The notes under the pieces were generated by a model. That model was not told the origin of the DNA and did no database searches. It saw only the letters and a program-made list of their open reading frames with translations. The translations under genes were made by a program, and so were the position numbers. 64,000 nucleotides of DNA from Alphaproteobacteria bacterium (GTDB taxonomy: Bacteria > Pseudomonadota > Alphaproteobacteria > DSM-16000 > Inquilinaceae), in the NCBI GenBank assembly GCA_028281925.1, contig JANQIX010000052.1:29831-93830 (forward strand). Direction: 5' to 3'. Positions within the stretch are counted from its first letter, which is position 1. The number at the start of each line of letters is the position of its first letter. Shown here piece by piece: positions 45,225 to 53,266 of this stretch.

Positions 45225-46034
45225 TCATCCGTAGCCGAAGAACGCCATATTGGCGGCCGCTTGGCCCTTCAGCGCCTCATAGCCGACCACCGTCGGGCAT
45301 CCCTTGGCAGCTGCAGCCTCCAGCAGCGATGTAACCGGCGGCTTCATGATCATGTCGGTGACCAGTTGGCCCGGTACCAGTGTCTCCGGATCGAGCGGCA
45401 GCGGGTCGTCCGGCTGCATCCCCAGCGGGGTGGCGTTGGCGACGATGTCGACCGGGCGAGGGTCGACCGGACCAACGGTCACGGGAAGCTGCGGAAAATG
45501 CTCCGCCAGCCCGGCGGCGACGCGGTCGGCCTTCCCGGTATCGACGTCGAAGAGCCGCAATTGGGCAATGCCCGCCTCTGCCAAGGCGAACGCCATCGAC
45601 GCGCCTGCGCCGCCCGCCCCGACAAGTTGTACGCTTCGGCCTTTCGGATCATGTCCGTTGGCCTTCAGGCCCTCGACATAGCCGACGCCGTCGAAGGCTT
45701 CGCCGGTCCAGCGGCCATCGGGCTCAACCCGGATCGAATTGACTGCGCCGACCATCCGCGCCCGCTGCCGCGCCTCGTCCACCAGGTCCAGCATCCGGGC
45801 CTTATGGGGGATGGTCGGGATGATTCCGGCCAGGTTCTTGAACGCCCGCAAGGCCCTGGTCGCGGCCTCGAAATCCTCGGCCGCGAACTGCAGCGGGACG
45901 AACACGGCGTCGTGCCCCCCTTCGGACGCCAGGCCGTTATAGAGATGCGTGGAGCGGACCTGTGCGATGGGATCGCCGATGACGATATAGAGCCGGGTCT
46001 CACCGGTAACCGTGAGGGGGGCGGGCGTCTGCAT
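45225..46034 (-). CDS. Shikimate dehydrogenase-like oxidoreductase
   Basis: A 269-residue AroE-family NAD(P)-dependent enzyme. The substrate side keeps Lys78 (TIPHKARM), Asn99 (GAVNS) and Asp115 (FDGVGY); the Rossmann side has LVGAGGAGASMA. The canonical SxS loop is altered to DPIAQVRSTHLYN. It is most likely not the housekeeping AroE but a catabolic paralogue acting on quinate, shikimate or a similar hydroxy acid. A LacI-type operator lies 41 bp upstream of its ATG and matches one at the divergent LacI/acyl-CoA dehydrogenase promoter. Confidence 0.85.
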   Translation of the reverse strand: MQTPAPLTVTGETRLYIVIGDPIAQVRSTHLYNGLASEGGHDAVFVPLQFAAEDFEAATRALRAFKNLAGIIPTIPHKARMLDLVDEARQRARMVGAVNSIRVEPDGRWTGEAFDGVGYVEGLKANGHDPKGRSVQLVGAGGAGASMAFALAEAGIAQLRLFDVDTGKADRVAAGLAEHFPQLPVTVGPVDPRPVDIVANATPLGMQPDDPLPLDPETLVPGQLVTDMIMKPPVTSLLEAAAAKGCPTVVGYEALKGQAAANMAFFGYG

Positions 46035-46074
46035 CGTCGAAGATCCTTCGGCTATATCCTGGGAGCACTTGCTA

Positions 46075-46090
46075 GATTAATCGTTTAATC
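46075..46090. promoter_or_regulatory. LacI-type operator upstream of the aroE-like gene
   Basis: GATTAATCGTTTAATC is a near-perfect palindrome with a central CG, the hallmark of LacI-family operators. It lies in the promoter region of the aroE-like gene and 49 bp after the LacI gene stop. Read on the minus strand its left ten bases (GATTAAACGA) equal those of the site at 47228. Confidence 0.7.
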
Positions 46091-46138
46091 AGGAAACCAC
46101 AGACCTCGTCAAGCCGCACACGCTCACTGTGCCGAACC

Positions 46139-47173
46139 TTATGCGCCGGACAACGGGGGCGAGGATTGCCGCGCGATCAGTCGCGGGGCGAGGCGTGAGA
46201 TCTCCGGGTGGGACTCGTCGCCATCGAGCCGGCGCAGCAGTCTTGCGGCCGCGTTCGCGCCGATGGATCTGGGATAGACCTCGACTGTCGTCAGCGGCGG
46301 CGTCCAGGCCTCAGAGTCCGGCAGGTTGTCGAAACCGACCACGGCCACGTCCTTGCCGACCAGCACCCCGGCTTCCTTGAAGCCGATGCAGGCGCCGAGC
46401 GCCACGATGTCGTTGAAGCACAGCACCGCAGAGACCGGATGGCCCATATCTGCAAGCTGCCGCGCGGCGGTACGCCCGAATGCCCGCATCGCCGGACCGG
46501 GACGGATCAGGTCTTCGTCAGGCTCGATCCCATGCTCGCGCAGGGCTGAAAAGAACCCGTCGCAACGCCGGTGCCATGTGGCTGCGCCGGGCAGGCCGCC
46601 GACGAACGCGATCTTCGCATGCCCCCCATCGAGCAAATGCCGGGTGCCCAGGCGAGCGGCGGAGAAATCGTCGGCGCCGATGAAATCGAAGGGCGCGTCT
46701 TCAACCTCCCGCACGCAGGTGACGCAGGGGATGCCCCGGTCGCGCACCAGGGCGAAGTCCTCAGGCTGCGTTCCGATCGTGGGACTCACGACCAGTCCGG
46801 CAACGCCATGCCCCAGCATTTCGTCCAACAGTGCGCGCTGCCGATCGGCATCGTCACCGGTGTTGGCGAGGATCGGCAGAAACCCCCGTGCCGACAGGGC
46901 AGCCTCCAATGCCGCAGCGAATTCGCCGAAGAACGGGTTGGAGATATCGTTGACCAGTACGCCGATCAGCTTCGAGCGGCCGGTCCGCAGCTTCGCAGCA
47001 CCGTGGTCGCGGACAAAGCCGAGTTCGGCCATGGCCGCCTCGACACGGCGGCGGGTTCTGGCCGACATCCGCCCGGTGCCGTTGAGGGCGTTGGAGACGG
47101 TGGCCACGGATACGGCCGCCAGCTTGGCGATGTCCGCGATCGTCGGCTTCTTCGTCGGCTTGGCCGCGGTCAT
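46139..47173 (-). CDS. LacI family transcriptional regulator
   Basis: A 344-residue regulator with an N-terminal LacI helix-turn-helix (PTIADIAKLAAVSVATVSNALN, about 9-30), hinge (ARTRRRVEAAMAELGF) and a periplasmic-binding-protein-like effector domain. The ATG at 47173 is preferred over one at 47215, which adds 14 residues before the conserved start. It is divergent from an acyl-CoA dehydrogenase gene and upstream of the aroE-like gene; both promoters hold near-identical operators, so local control of the two plus itself is likely. Confidence 0.92.
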   Translation of the reverse strand: MTAAKPTKKPTIADIAKLAAVSVATVSNALNGTGRMSARTRRRVEAAMAELGFVRDHGAAKLRTGRSKLIGVLVNDISNPFFGEFAAALEAALSARGFLPILANTGDDADRQRALLDEMLGHGVAGLVVSPTIGTQPEDFALVRDRGIPCVTCVREVEDAPFDFIGADDFSAARLGTRHLLDGGHAKIAFVGGLPGAATWHRRCDGFFSALREHGIEPDEDLIRPGPAMRAFGRTAARQLADMGHPVSAVLCFNDIVALGACIGFKEAGVLVGKDVAVVGFDNLPDSEAWTPPLTTVEVYPRSIGANAAARLLRRLDGDESHPEISRLAPRLIARQSSPPLSGA

Positions 47174-47227
47174 GGCATACCGCCTTAAGGCGTCTCCAAC
47201 CTTGACAGATTTCACAGTCTATAGGTT

Positions 47228-47243
47228 GATTAAACGATACATC
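47228..47243. promoter_or_regulatory. LacI-type operator in the divergent LacI / acyl-CoA dehydrogenase region
   Basis: GATTAAACGATACATC shares the GATTAAACGAT core with the site at 46075-46090 (read on the minus strand) and keeps the central CG. It ends 16 bp before the acyl-CoA dehydrogenase ATG, a position suited to repression, and lies 54 bp upstream of the LacI ATG. Confidence 0.65.
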
Positions 47244-47259
47244 AAGAGACCAGGCTGAG

Positions 47260-48420
47260 ATGATCAATCTTCCAAAGAACGATCCCGAGACCTATGAGCA
47301 GATCCGCGACGTGGCGCGCCGCTTCGCCGACCATGAGGTCCGCCCCGTCGCCGAGACCCTGGACCGGGAAGAGCGATTTCCGGCCGATCTTTACGCGCGC
47401 ATGGGCGAACTGGGCCTGTTCGGCATCACCGTGCCCGATGCTCATGGCGGGGCCGGCCTGGATGCGCTGGCCTATGCGATCGTGATGGAGGAGATCGCGC
47501 GCGGCTATGCCTCGGTCGCCGACCAGTGCGGCCTGATAGAGCTGATCGGCACCCTGCTCACCCGCTACGGCACCGACGCCCAGAGGGACCGGCACATGGC
47601 CGACGTGCTGAGCGCCCGCACCAAGGTTGCCTACTGCATCACCGAGGCCGACGCGGGATCAGACGTCTCGGGCATCCGCACCACGGCGCGGGCCGACGGG
47701 GACGGCTGGGTGCTGAACGGCGGCAAGCTTTGGATCCACAACGCGCCGATCGCCGATCTCGGCTTCGTGCTGGCCCGCACTGACCCCGACGCTGGGCATC
47801 GCGGCATGTCGATCTTCATCGTCGACCTGCATGCGCCCGGCGTGTCCCGCGGCCCGAAGGAACACAAGATGGGCCAGCGCGCCAGCCAAGTCGGCGCGCT
47901 CAACTTCGACGATGTGGCCCTGGGCCCCGACGCCCTGCTGGGCGAGGCGGGCCGCGGCTTCTACATCATGATGAGCGTGCTGGAGAAAGGCCGCGTCGGC
48001 ATCGCGGCGCTGGCGACGGGCATCGCTCAGGCGGGGCTGGAGGCGGCGCTGGACTACGCCCAGACGCGCCGCCAGTTCGGCCGTCCGATCGTCGACAATC
48101 AGGGCCTGCAATGGATGCTGGCCGACATGGGCAAAGATATCGCCGCCGCCCGCGCGCTGGTCCACCAGGCCGCCGTGCTGATCGACAACGGCCAGCCGGC
48201 GAACGCGGCCTGTTCCATCGCCAAGTGCTTCGCCGGCGACATGTGCGTGGCGCAGACGGCAAACGCCGTGCAGATCTTCGGTGGCTCCGGCTACATCCAG
48301 GGCTTCGAGGTCGAACGCCTCTACCGCGACGCCAAGATCACCCAGATCTACGAAGGCACCCAGCAGATCCAACGCACGATCATTGCCCGCGAGCTGCTGA
48401 AGAAAGGGGCTGCGGGGTGA
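47260..48420 (+). CDS. Acyl-CoA dehydrogenase
   Basis: A 386-residue FAD-dependent acyl-CoA dehydrogenase. Typical signatures are CITEADAGSDVSGIRT (PS00072-type), the FAD-contact QTRRQFGRPI segment, and the C-terminal QIFGGSGYIQGFEVERLYRDAKITQIYEGTQQIQ with the catalytic Glu in YEGT. Acyl chain preference cannot be told; short or branched chains are common for this subgroup. The operator just upstream places it in the LacI-controlled unit with the aroE-like gene, an unusual pairing. Confidence 0.93.
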   Translation: MINLPKNDPETYEQIRDVARRFADHEVRPVAETLDREERFPADLYARMGELGLFGITVPDAHGGAGLDALAYAIVMEEIARGYASVADQCGLIELIGTLLTRYGTDAQRDRHMADVLSARTKVAYCITEADAGSDVSGIRTTARADGDGWVLNGGKLWIHNAPIADLGFVLARTDPDAGHRGMSIFIVDLHAPGVSRGPKEHKMGQRASQVGALNFDDVALGPDALLGEAGRGFYIMMSVLEKGRVGIAALATGIAQAGLEAALDYAQTRRQFGRPIVDNQGLQWMLADMGKDIAAARALVHQAAVLIDNGQPANAACSIAKCFAGDMCVAQTANAVQIFGGSGYIQGFEVERLYRDAKITQIYEGTQQIQRTIIARELLKKGAAG

Positions 48421-48524
48421 CCGCGGGAGGCGTGCGGCTGGGAGCTGGGGTAAGCCCCTTTATCCGACACTCAATAAAAGTCGAAGATTCAGAAATATAG
48501 CTATCTTCTGCGGATTCTCTTAAC

Positions 48525-49112
48525 TCATCGCCTCTCTTCAGCATGAATTACACGAAGTTTTGTCAATTTTCCTTTTGCTATCGCCTGATAGGTTGCATCA
48601 GAGAAAAATATATCATCTCGGAACCGCGTATCACCTCTCCAGATATGAGCACCATCGATCTTAGATCTATCAACTACGATCTTGGCGTTCTGCAGGATAA
48701 GATGAGGAATGCGAATTGTCCCTTCGGCGATCACCTGCCATCGAACGTTTGATAGGTCTATGACGACGGAATCAATTTTCTGACATATGTTGAATAAATA
48801 ATACACTTCATCGCAAATGCCCTTCAGTCCTCGAACAAGGGTGATAGGAAAAAACTGATGAACATTTGGTTCCAGAGATTCGACAATTTCCTTGAATGCC
48901 GCCGAAACGGCCCAGCATCCATGGACCGTCAAGAAATCCGAATATCGCTTGAATTTGGTCTGCTCTACTGCTCTGAACGATCGATGTTCCAATTGTACCG
49001 GTTCACCGATGTCAAACGGATGCCGGCGGCTGCTAAAGACATCAGGCGGATCTTCAAGCCGGAAGCTCGGATTATCTTTCGAGGCGACAGAGCGCTGTAC
49101 GTGATATGCCAT
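48525..49112 (-). CDS. Imm11-like (DUF1629) immunity protein
   Basis: A 195-residue protein in visibly AT-richer DNA. The pattern fits Imm11/DUF1629: an early DFLTVHGCWAVSAAFKEIVE, mid YYLFNICQKIDSVVIDL, and a closing HIWRGDTRFRDDIFFSDATYQAI. Such proteins neutralise toxins of contact-dependent or polymorphic toxin systems. AAAGGACA precedes the ATG. No toxin gene is adjacent, so it would be an orphan immunity gene. Assignment is by pattern only. Confidence 0.6.
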   Translation of the reverse strand: MAYHVQRSVASKDNPSFRLEDPPDVFSSRRHPFDIGEPVQLEHRSFRAVEQTKFKRYSDFLTVHGCWAVSAAFKEIVESLEPNVHQFFPITLVRGLKGICDEVYYLFNICQKIDSVVIDLSNVRWQVIAEGTIRIPHLILQNAKIVVDRSKIDGAHIWRGDTRFRDDIFFSDATYQAIAKGKLTKLRVIHAEERR

Positions 49113-49204
49113 AGAAATTGTCCTTTTAGTTGAGCGTCGCGGCGTCGAGGATCTCGACTGTCAGCGTTAAGACCGGTCGGCTTGCCCACTGAGACGCCAC
49201 GCCT

Positions 49205-49489
49205 TCAACCCCCGGCCCTCTTGATCCCCTCGTCGAAGGCCCGCCGCACGGCTTCTTCGCCTGACCCCGCCGCGAAGTCTCCGCTGCGCGCCTGTTCCGC
49301 CCCCCGGCGGATGCGCGTCCGGATTTCCTCCAGCTCCGCTGCGTGGCGCTCCCGCTGGTCCTTCATGGCCCGCAGCCCCGCCCACATCACCTCGCTTGCG
49401 TTCCCGTACTCCCCGGAGTCCACCAATTCGTCAACCCAGGCGCTCAGCTCACCCGTCAACGCAATGCTCTTCGTATGTGCCGCCGGCAT
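49205..49489 (-). CDS. ParD-family antitoxin, apparently orphan
   Basis: A 94-residue ribbon-helix-helix antitoxin of the ParD/CC2985 type: KSIALTGELSAWVDELVDSGEYGNASEVMWAGLRAM is the DNA-binding and dimer part, followed by a charged helical tail that normally wraps ParE. A good GGAGG site precedes the ATG. The only room for parE is 92 bp before the Imm11-like gene, far too short, so the toxin is absent or lost. Confidence 0.78.
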   Translation of the reverse strand: MPAAHTKSIALTGELSAWVDELVDSGEYGNASEVMWAGLRAMKDQRERHAAELEEIRTRIRRGAEQARSGDFAAGSGEEAVRRAFDEGIKRAGG

Positions 49490-49647
49490 CGCTCAAGGCC
49501 TCCTTCCAGCCCGCCATTCTCGGCATATTATGGCCGGCGGTAACAAAGATTCCTACCCGCTCCCCTTGCACGCGCCAATCGCAGCGGGCAGCAAGAACCT
49601 GGCAATGCAAGACACGACCCCACTTTGCGAATATGAGAAAACCTCCT

Positions 49648-50541
49648 TCAATCATGGTTCAATTTGTTGCGCAGAAACCCATCAAGCCACTTCGAGTCGC
49701 TAGCCGATGTCGAGAACACATACCGGAGGGCCTGCCCGGCGCTCGAACGGTTTGCCGTCTTCGCCAGCCGCAACGGGCTCAGTCTTGCAAGTCTCTGCAG
49801 ACTGCCAGGATCGTTGCAGGCAACGAATATGACCGTCGGTGACAGCGGCAAGGCCCACACGCCGCGCGGATGATCAAATCCGTGCACCCGAATCAATGGA
49901 CGATCCGCCAGCACGAAGGCCTGCTGCCGTTCGTCCGCTCTAAGTAGCCCCCAGCGAGCATTGATCAAGCGCCCTCCAACCTTTGGATTCTCAACCAACT
50001 TCTGAATGATCAGGAGTGCGCGATCTTCAAAGGGCACTCCGTAACACTGCTCGGCGAATTGGGATGGAGGAACGTCAATACCCTCTTCCTCAAAGGCGTG
50101 GCGCACTTCCGGATCGTTGTCGAGCCCATCCCGAAACGTCGCAGCTCCTTGCAGCTTTAACTTTTCTACGTTCGCGGGTAGCCTTGCTTCCAGCGACAGC
50201 AAAAGTCGGGCAAACTCGCTCCGATCATCGGCTGATAAGACGCTAACACCTTTTTCCATTATCTTATCGCGAATTTGCGCGCCCGCTCTGTCGATCTCCC
50301 CGAAGAATACCGTTTCTAGGGCGTCTTTCCCCAGTTCATGCTCTTCTAGCGTCAGCAAATCGATACGATAGCAGAAACTCTTGGCGCCATTTGTCCGCCA
50401 TCGGGTATGCCTCGCATGCTTGTCCCAATAGTACCCAGTTACCTGTCCATTCACTGCCCAGGGTCTGATCAAAAACTCGGGTGTAAAATGGTGCCTCTTC
50501 GCTCTTTGCCTTTCGCTACTTTTAGATTTCATCCCGGCCAT
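49648..50541 (-). CDS. DUF4238 domain protein
   Basis: A 297-residue protein. The N-terminal AKRHHFTPEFLIRPWA is the DUF4238 signature, and the middle YGVPFEDRALLIIQKL and the region near LADRPLIRV also fit. The function is not established; DUF4238 proteins are often found in accessory islets and are suspected of nuclease or defence roles. The DNA is AT-richer than the core genes around it. An ATG three codons in is an alternative start. No partner gene is visible. Confidence 0.72.
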   Translation of the reverse strand: MAGMKSKSSERQRAKRHHFTPEFLIRPWAVNGQVTGYYWDKHARHTRWRTNGAKSFCYRIDLLTLEEHELGKDALETVFFGEIDRAGAQIRDKIMEKGVSVLSADDRSEFARLLLSLEARLPANVEKLKLQGAATFRDGLDNDPEVRHAFEEEGIDVPPSQFAEQCYGVPFEDRALLIIQKLVENPKVGGRLINARWGLLRADERQQAFVLADRPLIRVHGFDHPRGVWALPLSPTVIFVACNDPGSLQRLARLSPLRLAKTANRSSAGQALRYVFSTSASDSKWLDGFLRNKLNHD

Positions 50542-50918
50542 ATCGAAACAATCCCCGACATCAGTGTCTTTCCCATGAATCTTCAGCTCACCAATTTCTA
50601 TTCAGCCACACAACATCAAACGATGGTAAGATGATTTGCGTAGATCAAGTATCGCCTCTACAAGATAATATTACTTGGGTTCTGTTCACGCAAACGCATA
50701 AGACCGATCACGACAATATCCTTCCATACACCCTACGCTTATTCAGAAAGAGCAGAAAGGGGGCCAGATCCCGTCTTGCCCGCTTCTCCGCGCCAACCGA
50801 CGTGTCCGCCAATATGGGGAATCGACCCCATACAGAGATCTGCATCCATCGGCGACCTTTAGGGTCATGAAACGGACGGGATGGACCCGGCCGCCGCGCC
50901 CAAGAAGGATCATGACCG
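50542..50918. other. AT-rich divergent intergenic region
   Basis: 377 bp between the DUF4238 gene and the secreted-protein gene. It is AT-richer than average up to about 50750 and then returns to the usual composition. Any open frames here lack ribosome sites and protein-like composition. No repeats, RNA gene or attachment site could be supported. It marks the right edge of the islet. Confidence 0.4.
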
Positions 50919-51590
50919 ATGAAGACCGCCCTCACCGCCATCTCGTTCGCCGCCGCAACCTCCCTCGCCGTCGCCGCCAGCATGGCCTTCGACACCGAGC
51001 CTGCCCAGGCGCAGGATTTCTATTCGGTGCACCTGACCGGCCTGCAGGTTGTGCAGGAAGGCCCGCGCGGGCGCGACGACGACACCTTCATCGTCGCCTA
51101 TGTCGTGGAGGAGAACGGCAATGTCACCCGGCCGGTCTTCGCGCCGGGCGAGGATCGGCCCTGGGAAGGCCTGAACGCGAACGACATCTTGACCCTGGAC
51201 CACTTGATCTGGCGCGGCCCGGCGCAGGACATCGTGCTGCAGGCCCATGTCTACGAGTATCACACCGGTGTCGCGGACTTCATGCGCGGCTTCGTCAATG
51301 TGACGACGGCGGTGTCCGGCGCCCTGATCGCCGTCGGCACCGGCGGCCTGGGCGCGGTGGGGGGCGTCGGCGTGGCGCTGGCCGGCCAGGAAGCCGCCGA
51401 CGCCGTGCACGAAGCCATAGGCGCCGACCATGTGCCGCTGGGCCAGGTCAACCAGACGATCGAACTGCGCCGCGTCGGCGCGCTGGCCGACCGCCCGCAG
51501 CTCGAGCACCAAGGCATCTACTACGACTTCTACACCGAGCATGCCTGGAACGGCGCCCTCTACGGTCTGTTCTGGGAAGTCCGCCGGTAA
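50919..51590 (+). CDS. Exported protein with internal hydrophobic Gly-rich segment, unknown
   Basis: A 223-residue protein with a signal peptide ending near PAQAQD. The early part is beta-like (FYSVHLTGLQVVQEGPRGRDDDTFIVAYVV). A Gly/Ala-rich hydrophobic stretch at about 128-160 (GALIAVGTGGLGAVGGVGVAL) could insert in a membrane or form a glycine zipper. The end is aromatic. AAGGA lies 9 nt before the ATG. I recognise no family. It stands at the edge of the AT-rich islet but has host-like composition. Confidence 0.7.
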   Translation: MKTALTAISFAAATSLAVAASMAFDTEPAQAQDFYSVHLTGLQVVQEGPRGRDDDTFIVAYVVEENGNVTRPVFAPGEDRPWEGLNANDILTLDHLIWRGPAQDIVLQAHVYEYHTGVADFMRGFVNVTTAVSGALIAVGTGGLGAVGGVGVALAGQEAADAVHEAIGADHVPLGQVNQTIELRRVGALADRPQLEHQGIYYDFYTEHAWNGALYGLFWEVRR

Positions 51591-51711
51591 CCGATCCTCG
51601 ACGACATGATGGGCGGGGGCTCCGGGCAACCGGATCGCCGCCTGTCGCGTGTCAGGTGCGGCCAGGGCCCGCCTTCTCCACCAACCGCAACCGTGTTACA
51701 CCCGCCGCGGA

Positions 51712-53226
51712 ATGCAACCGGAATGGACGCGGACCGCCGTGACGTCATTCGAGACACCCGAGGCTCTGCTCAAAGAGGTGCAGAGCCTTCGCCAGCGGGT
51801 TACCGACGAGGGCACCAAGATCTTGGCGCACTGGGAGCCTCAGCTCGAAGGCAGCGCCTACCGGCCGAGTGCTGAGAACCTGGCGCGGTACATCGCACTC
51901 CGCCGGATCGACCTGCGGCCGCTGCAGTCGGCCTTGCTGCCTTGGGGCCTCTCGTCACTGAGCCGGTGCGAGAGCCGGGTGATGCCCAATCTCGACGCCA
52001 TCGTCGCCAATCTGGAGGCCCTTTGCCACCCGGAGCACACGAACGTCCCGCGGCCCAGCGCGGAGGAGTTCATGTACGGCACCACTGCACTGGAGCGGCA
52101 GACCGAGGCTGTGTTGGGCCCGCCGACGACCGGCCGCCATTCGCGTATTCTGGTGACACTGTCGCCGAAGGCGGCGAAGGATCCGGACCGGGTGCTTGAG
52201 ATGATCGATGCGGGCATGGATTGCGCCCGCATCAACTGTTCGCAAGACAACCAGTCCGTCTGGGAGGCGATGATCGCCAATGTGCGCGCCGCGGCGGCAA
52301 AGCGCGGGCGCACCTGCCGCATCCTGATGGATCTGGGCGGCCCGAAGATCCGCACGAAGACGGTGCTTACGCCGAAGAAGCGCAAGTCCGTGGCCGCCGG
52401 CGACCGCATACTGCTGACCTTTGGCGAGCCGGATCCCGCACTGCCGTTCCAGTTCCAGGCCAATTGCGCCACGCCGCAGGCGCTGCGCGACGTGAAGGTG
52501 GGCGAGCAGGTGTCCATCAAAGACGGCTTGATCCTGGGCTATGCGGAGGAGGTGCGGCCTGACGGTCTGGTCTTAGCGGTGACCCGCACGCCGCCCGATG
52601 GCCAGCCGTTGATCGAACACAAGGGCATCAACTTCCCGGACACGGCGTTGAACGTGTCGCCGCTGACCGAAGCCGACATGGCCGCGATCGACTTCGCGGC
52701 GGAGCATGCCGAGATCGTCGGCTATTCCTTCGTGCAGCGACCGTCGGAGATCGCGCTGTTGCAGGAGGCGCTGGAAAAGCGGCGCCCCGGCAAGCCGCCG
52801 CTGGCGATCGTCGCCAAGGTCGAAACCAAGCTGGCGTTCCGGAACCTGCCCGACATCATCGTCCAGGCGGCCGGCCGCAACCCCTTCGGCGTCATGATCG
52901 CGCGCGGCGACCTAGCCGTGGAGATCGGCTATGAGCGGCTGTCTGAGGTGCAGGAGGAGATCCTGTGGCTGTGCGAAGCCGCGCATGTACCGGTGATCTG
53001 GGCCACCCAGGTGCTGGAAAGCCTGGTGAAGCGCGGCATGCCTTCACGCGGCGAGTTCACCGACGCCGCCATGGCCAACCGGGCGGAATGCGTGATGCTG
53101 AACAAGGGCCAGTACATCGCCGAAGGCATCCGCGTGCTCGACAACGTGCTGCGCCGCATGGAGGCGCACCAGATGAAGAAGAGCCCGCTGTTGCGCCCAC
53201 TCACCGCCTGGGCCGACATGCACTGA
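51712..53226 (+). CDS. pyk: Pyruvate kinase, atypical: N-terminal extension, no C-terminal domain
   Basis: A 504-residue protein. About 140 N-terminal residues are a helical domain (ENLARYIALRRIDLRPLQSALL) not found in standard pyruvate kinases. The barrel then follows: RILVTLSP, RINCSQD in place of the usual NFSHG, MDLGGPKIRT, the AIVAKVET active-site Lys region, MIARGDLAVEIG and WATQVLESLVKRGMPSRGE. It stops after the barrel, so the allosteric C-terminal domain is missing. Start sites are weak; a GTG at 51649 is also possible. Catalytic residues look mostly kept. It may be a specialised isozyme. Confidence 0.82.
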   Translation: MQPEWTRTAVTSFETPEALLKEVQSLRQRVTDEGTKILAHWEPQLEGSAYRPSAENLARYIALRRIDLRPLQSALLPWGLSSLSRCESRVMPNLDAIVANLEALCHPEHTNVPRPSAEEFMYGTTALERQTEAVLGPPTTGRHSRILVTLSPKAAKDPDRVLEMIDAGMDCARINCSQDNQSVWEAMIANVRAAAAKRGRTCRILMDLGGPKIRTKTVLTPKKRKSVAAGDRILLTFGEPDPALPFQFQANCATPQALRDVKVGEQVSIKDGLILGYAEEVRPDGLVLAVTRTPPDGQPLIEHKGINFPDTALNVSPLTEADMAAIDFAAEHAEIVGYSFVQRPSEIALLQEALEKRRPGKPPLAIVAKVETKLAFRNLPDIIVQAAGRNPFGVMIARGDLAVEIGYERLSEVQEEILWLCEAAHVPVIWATQVLESLVKRGMPSRGEFTDAAMANRAECVMLNKGQYIAEGIRVLDNVLRRMEAHQMKKSPLLRPLTAWADMH

Positions 53227-53266
53227 CGCCCGGCGGGTGGGAGAATCGTTTGCCCCTTTGCCGCCG

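Noticed and set aside
48440..48470. GGGG-TAAG-CCCC-TTT as terminator of the acyl-CoA dehydrogenase
   Set aside because: Only a 4-bp stem with a three-base T-run; too weak to call.
49113..49204. A parE toxin gene partnered with the ParD antitoxin
   Set aside because: Only 92 bp are free before the next gene and no ParE-like reading was found in any frame; the frame at 49167-49385 is a shadow of parD.
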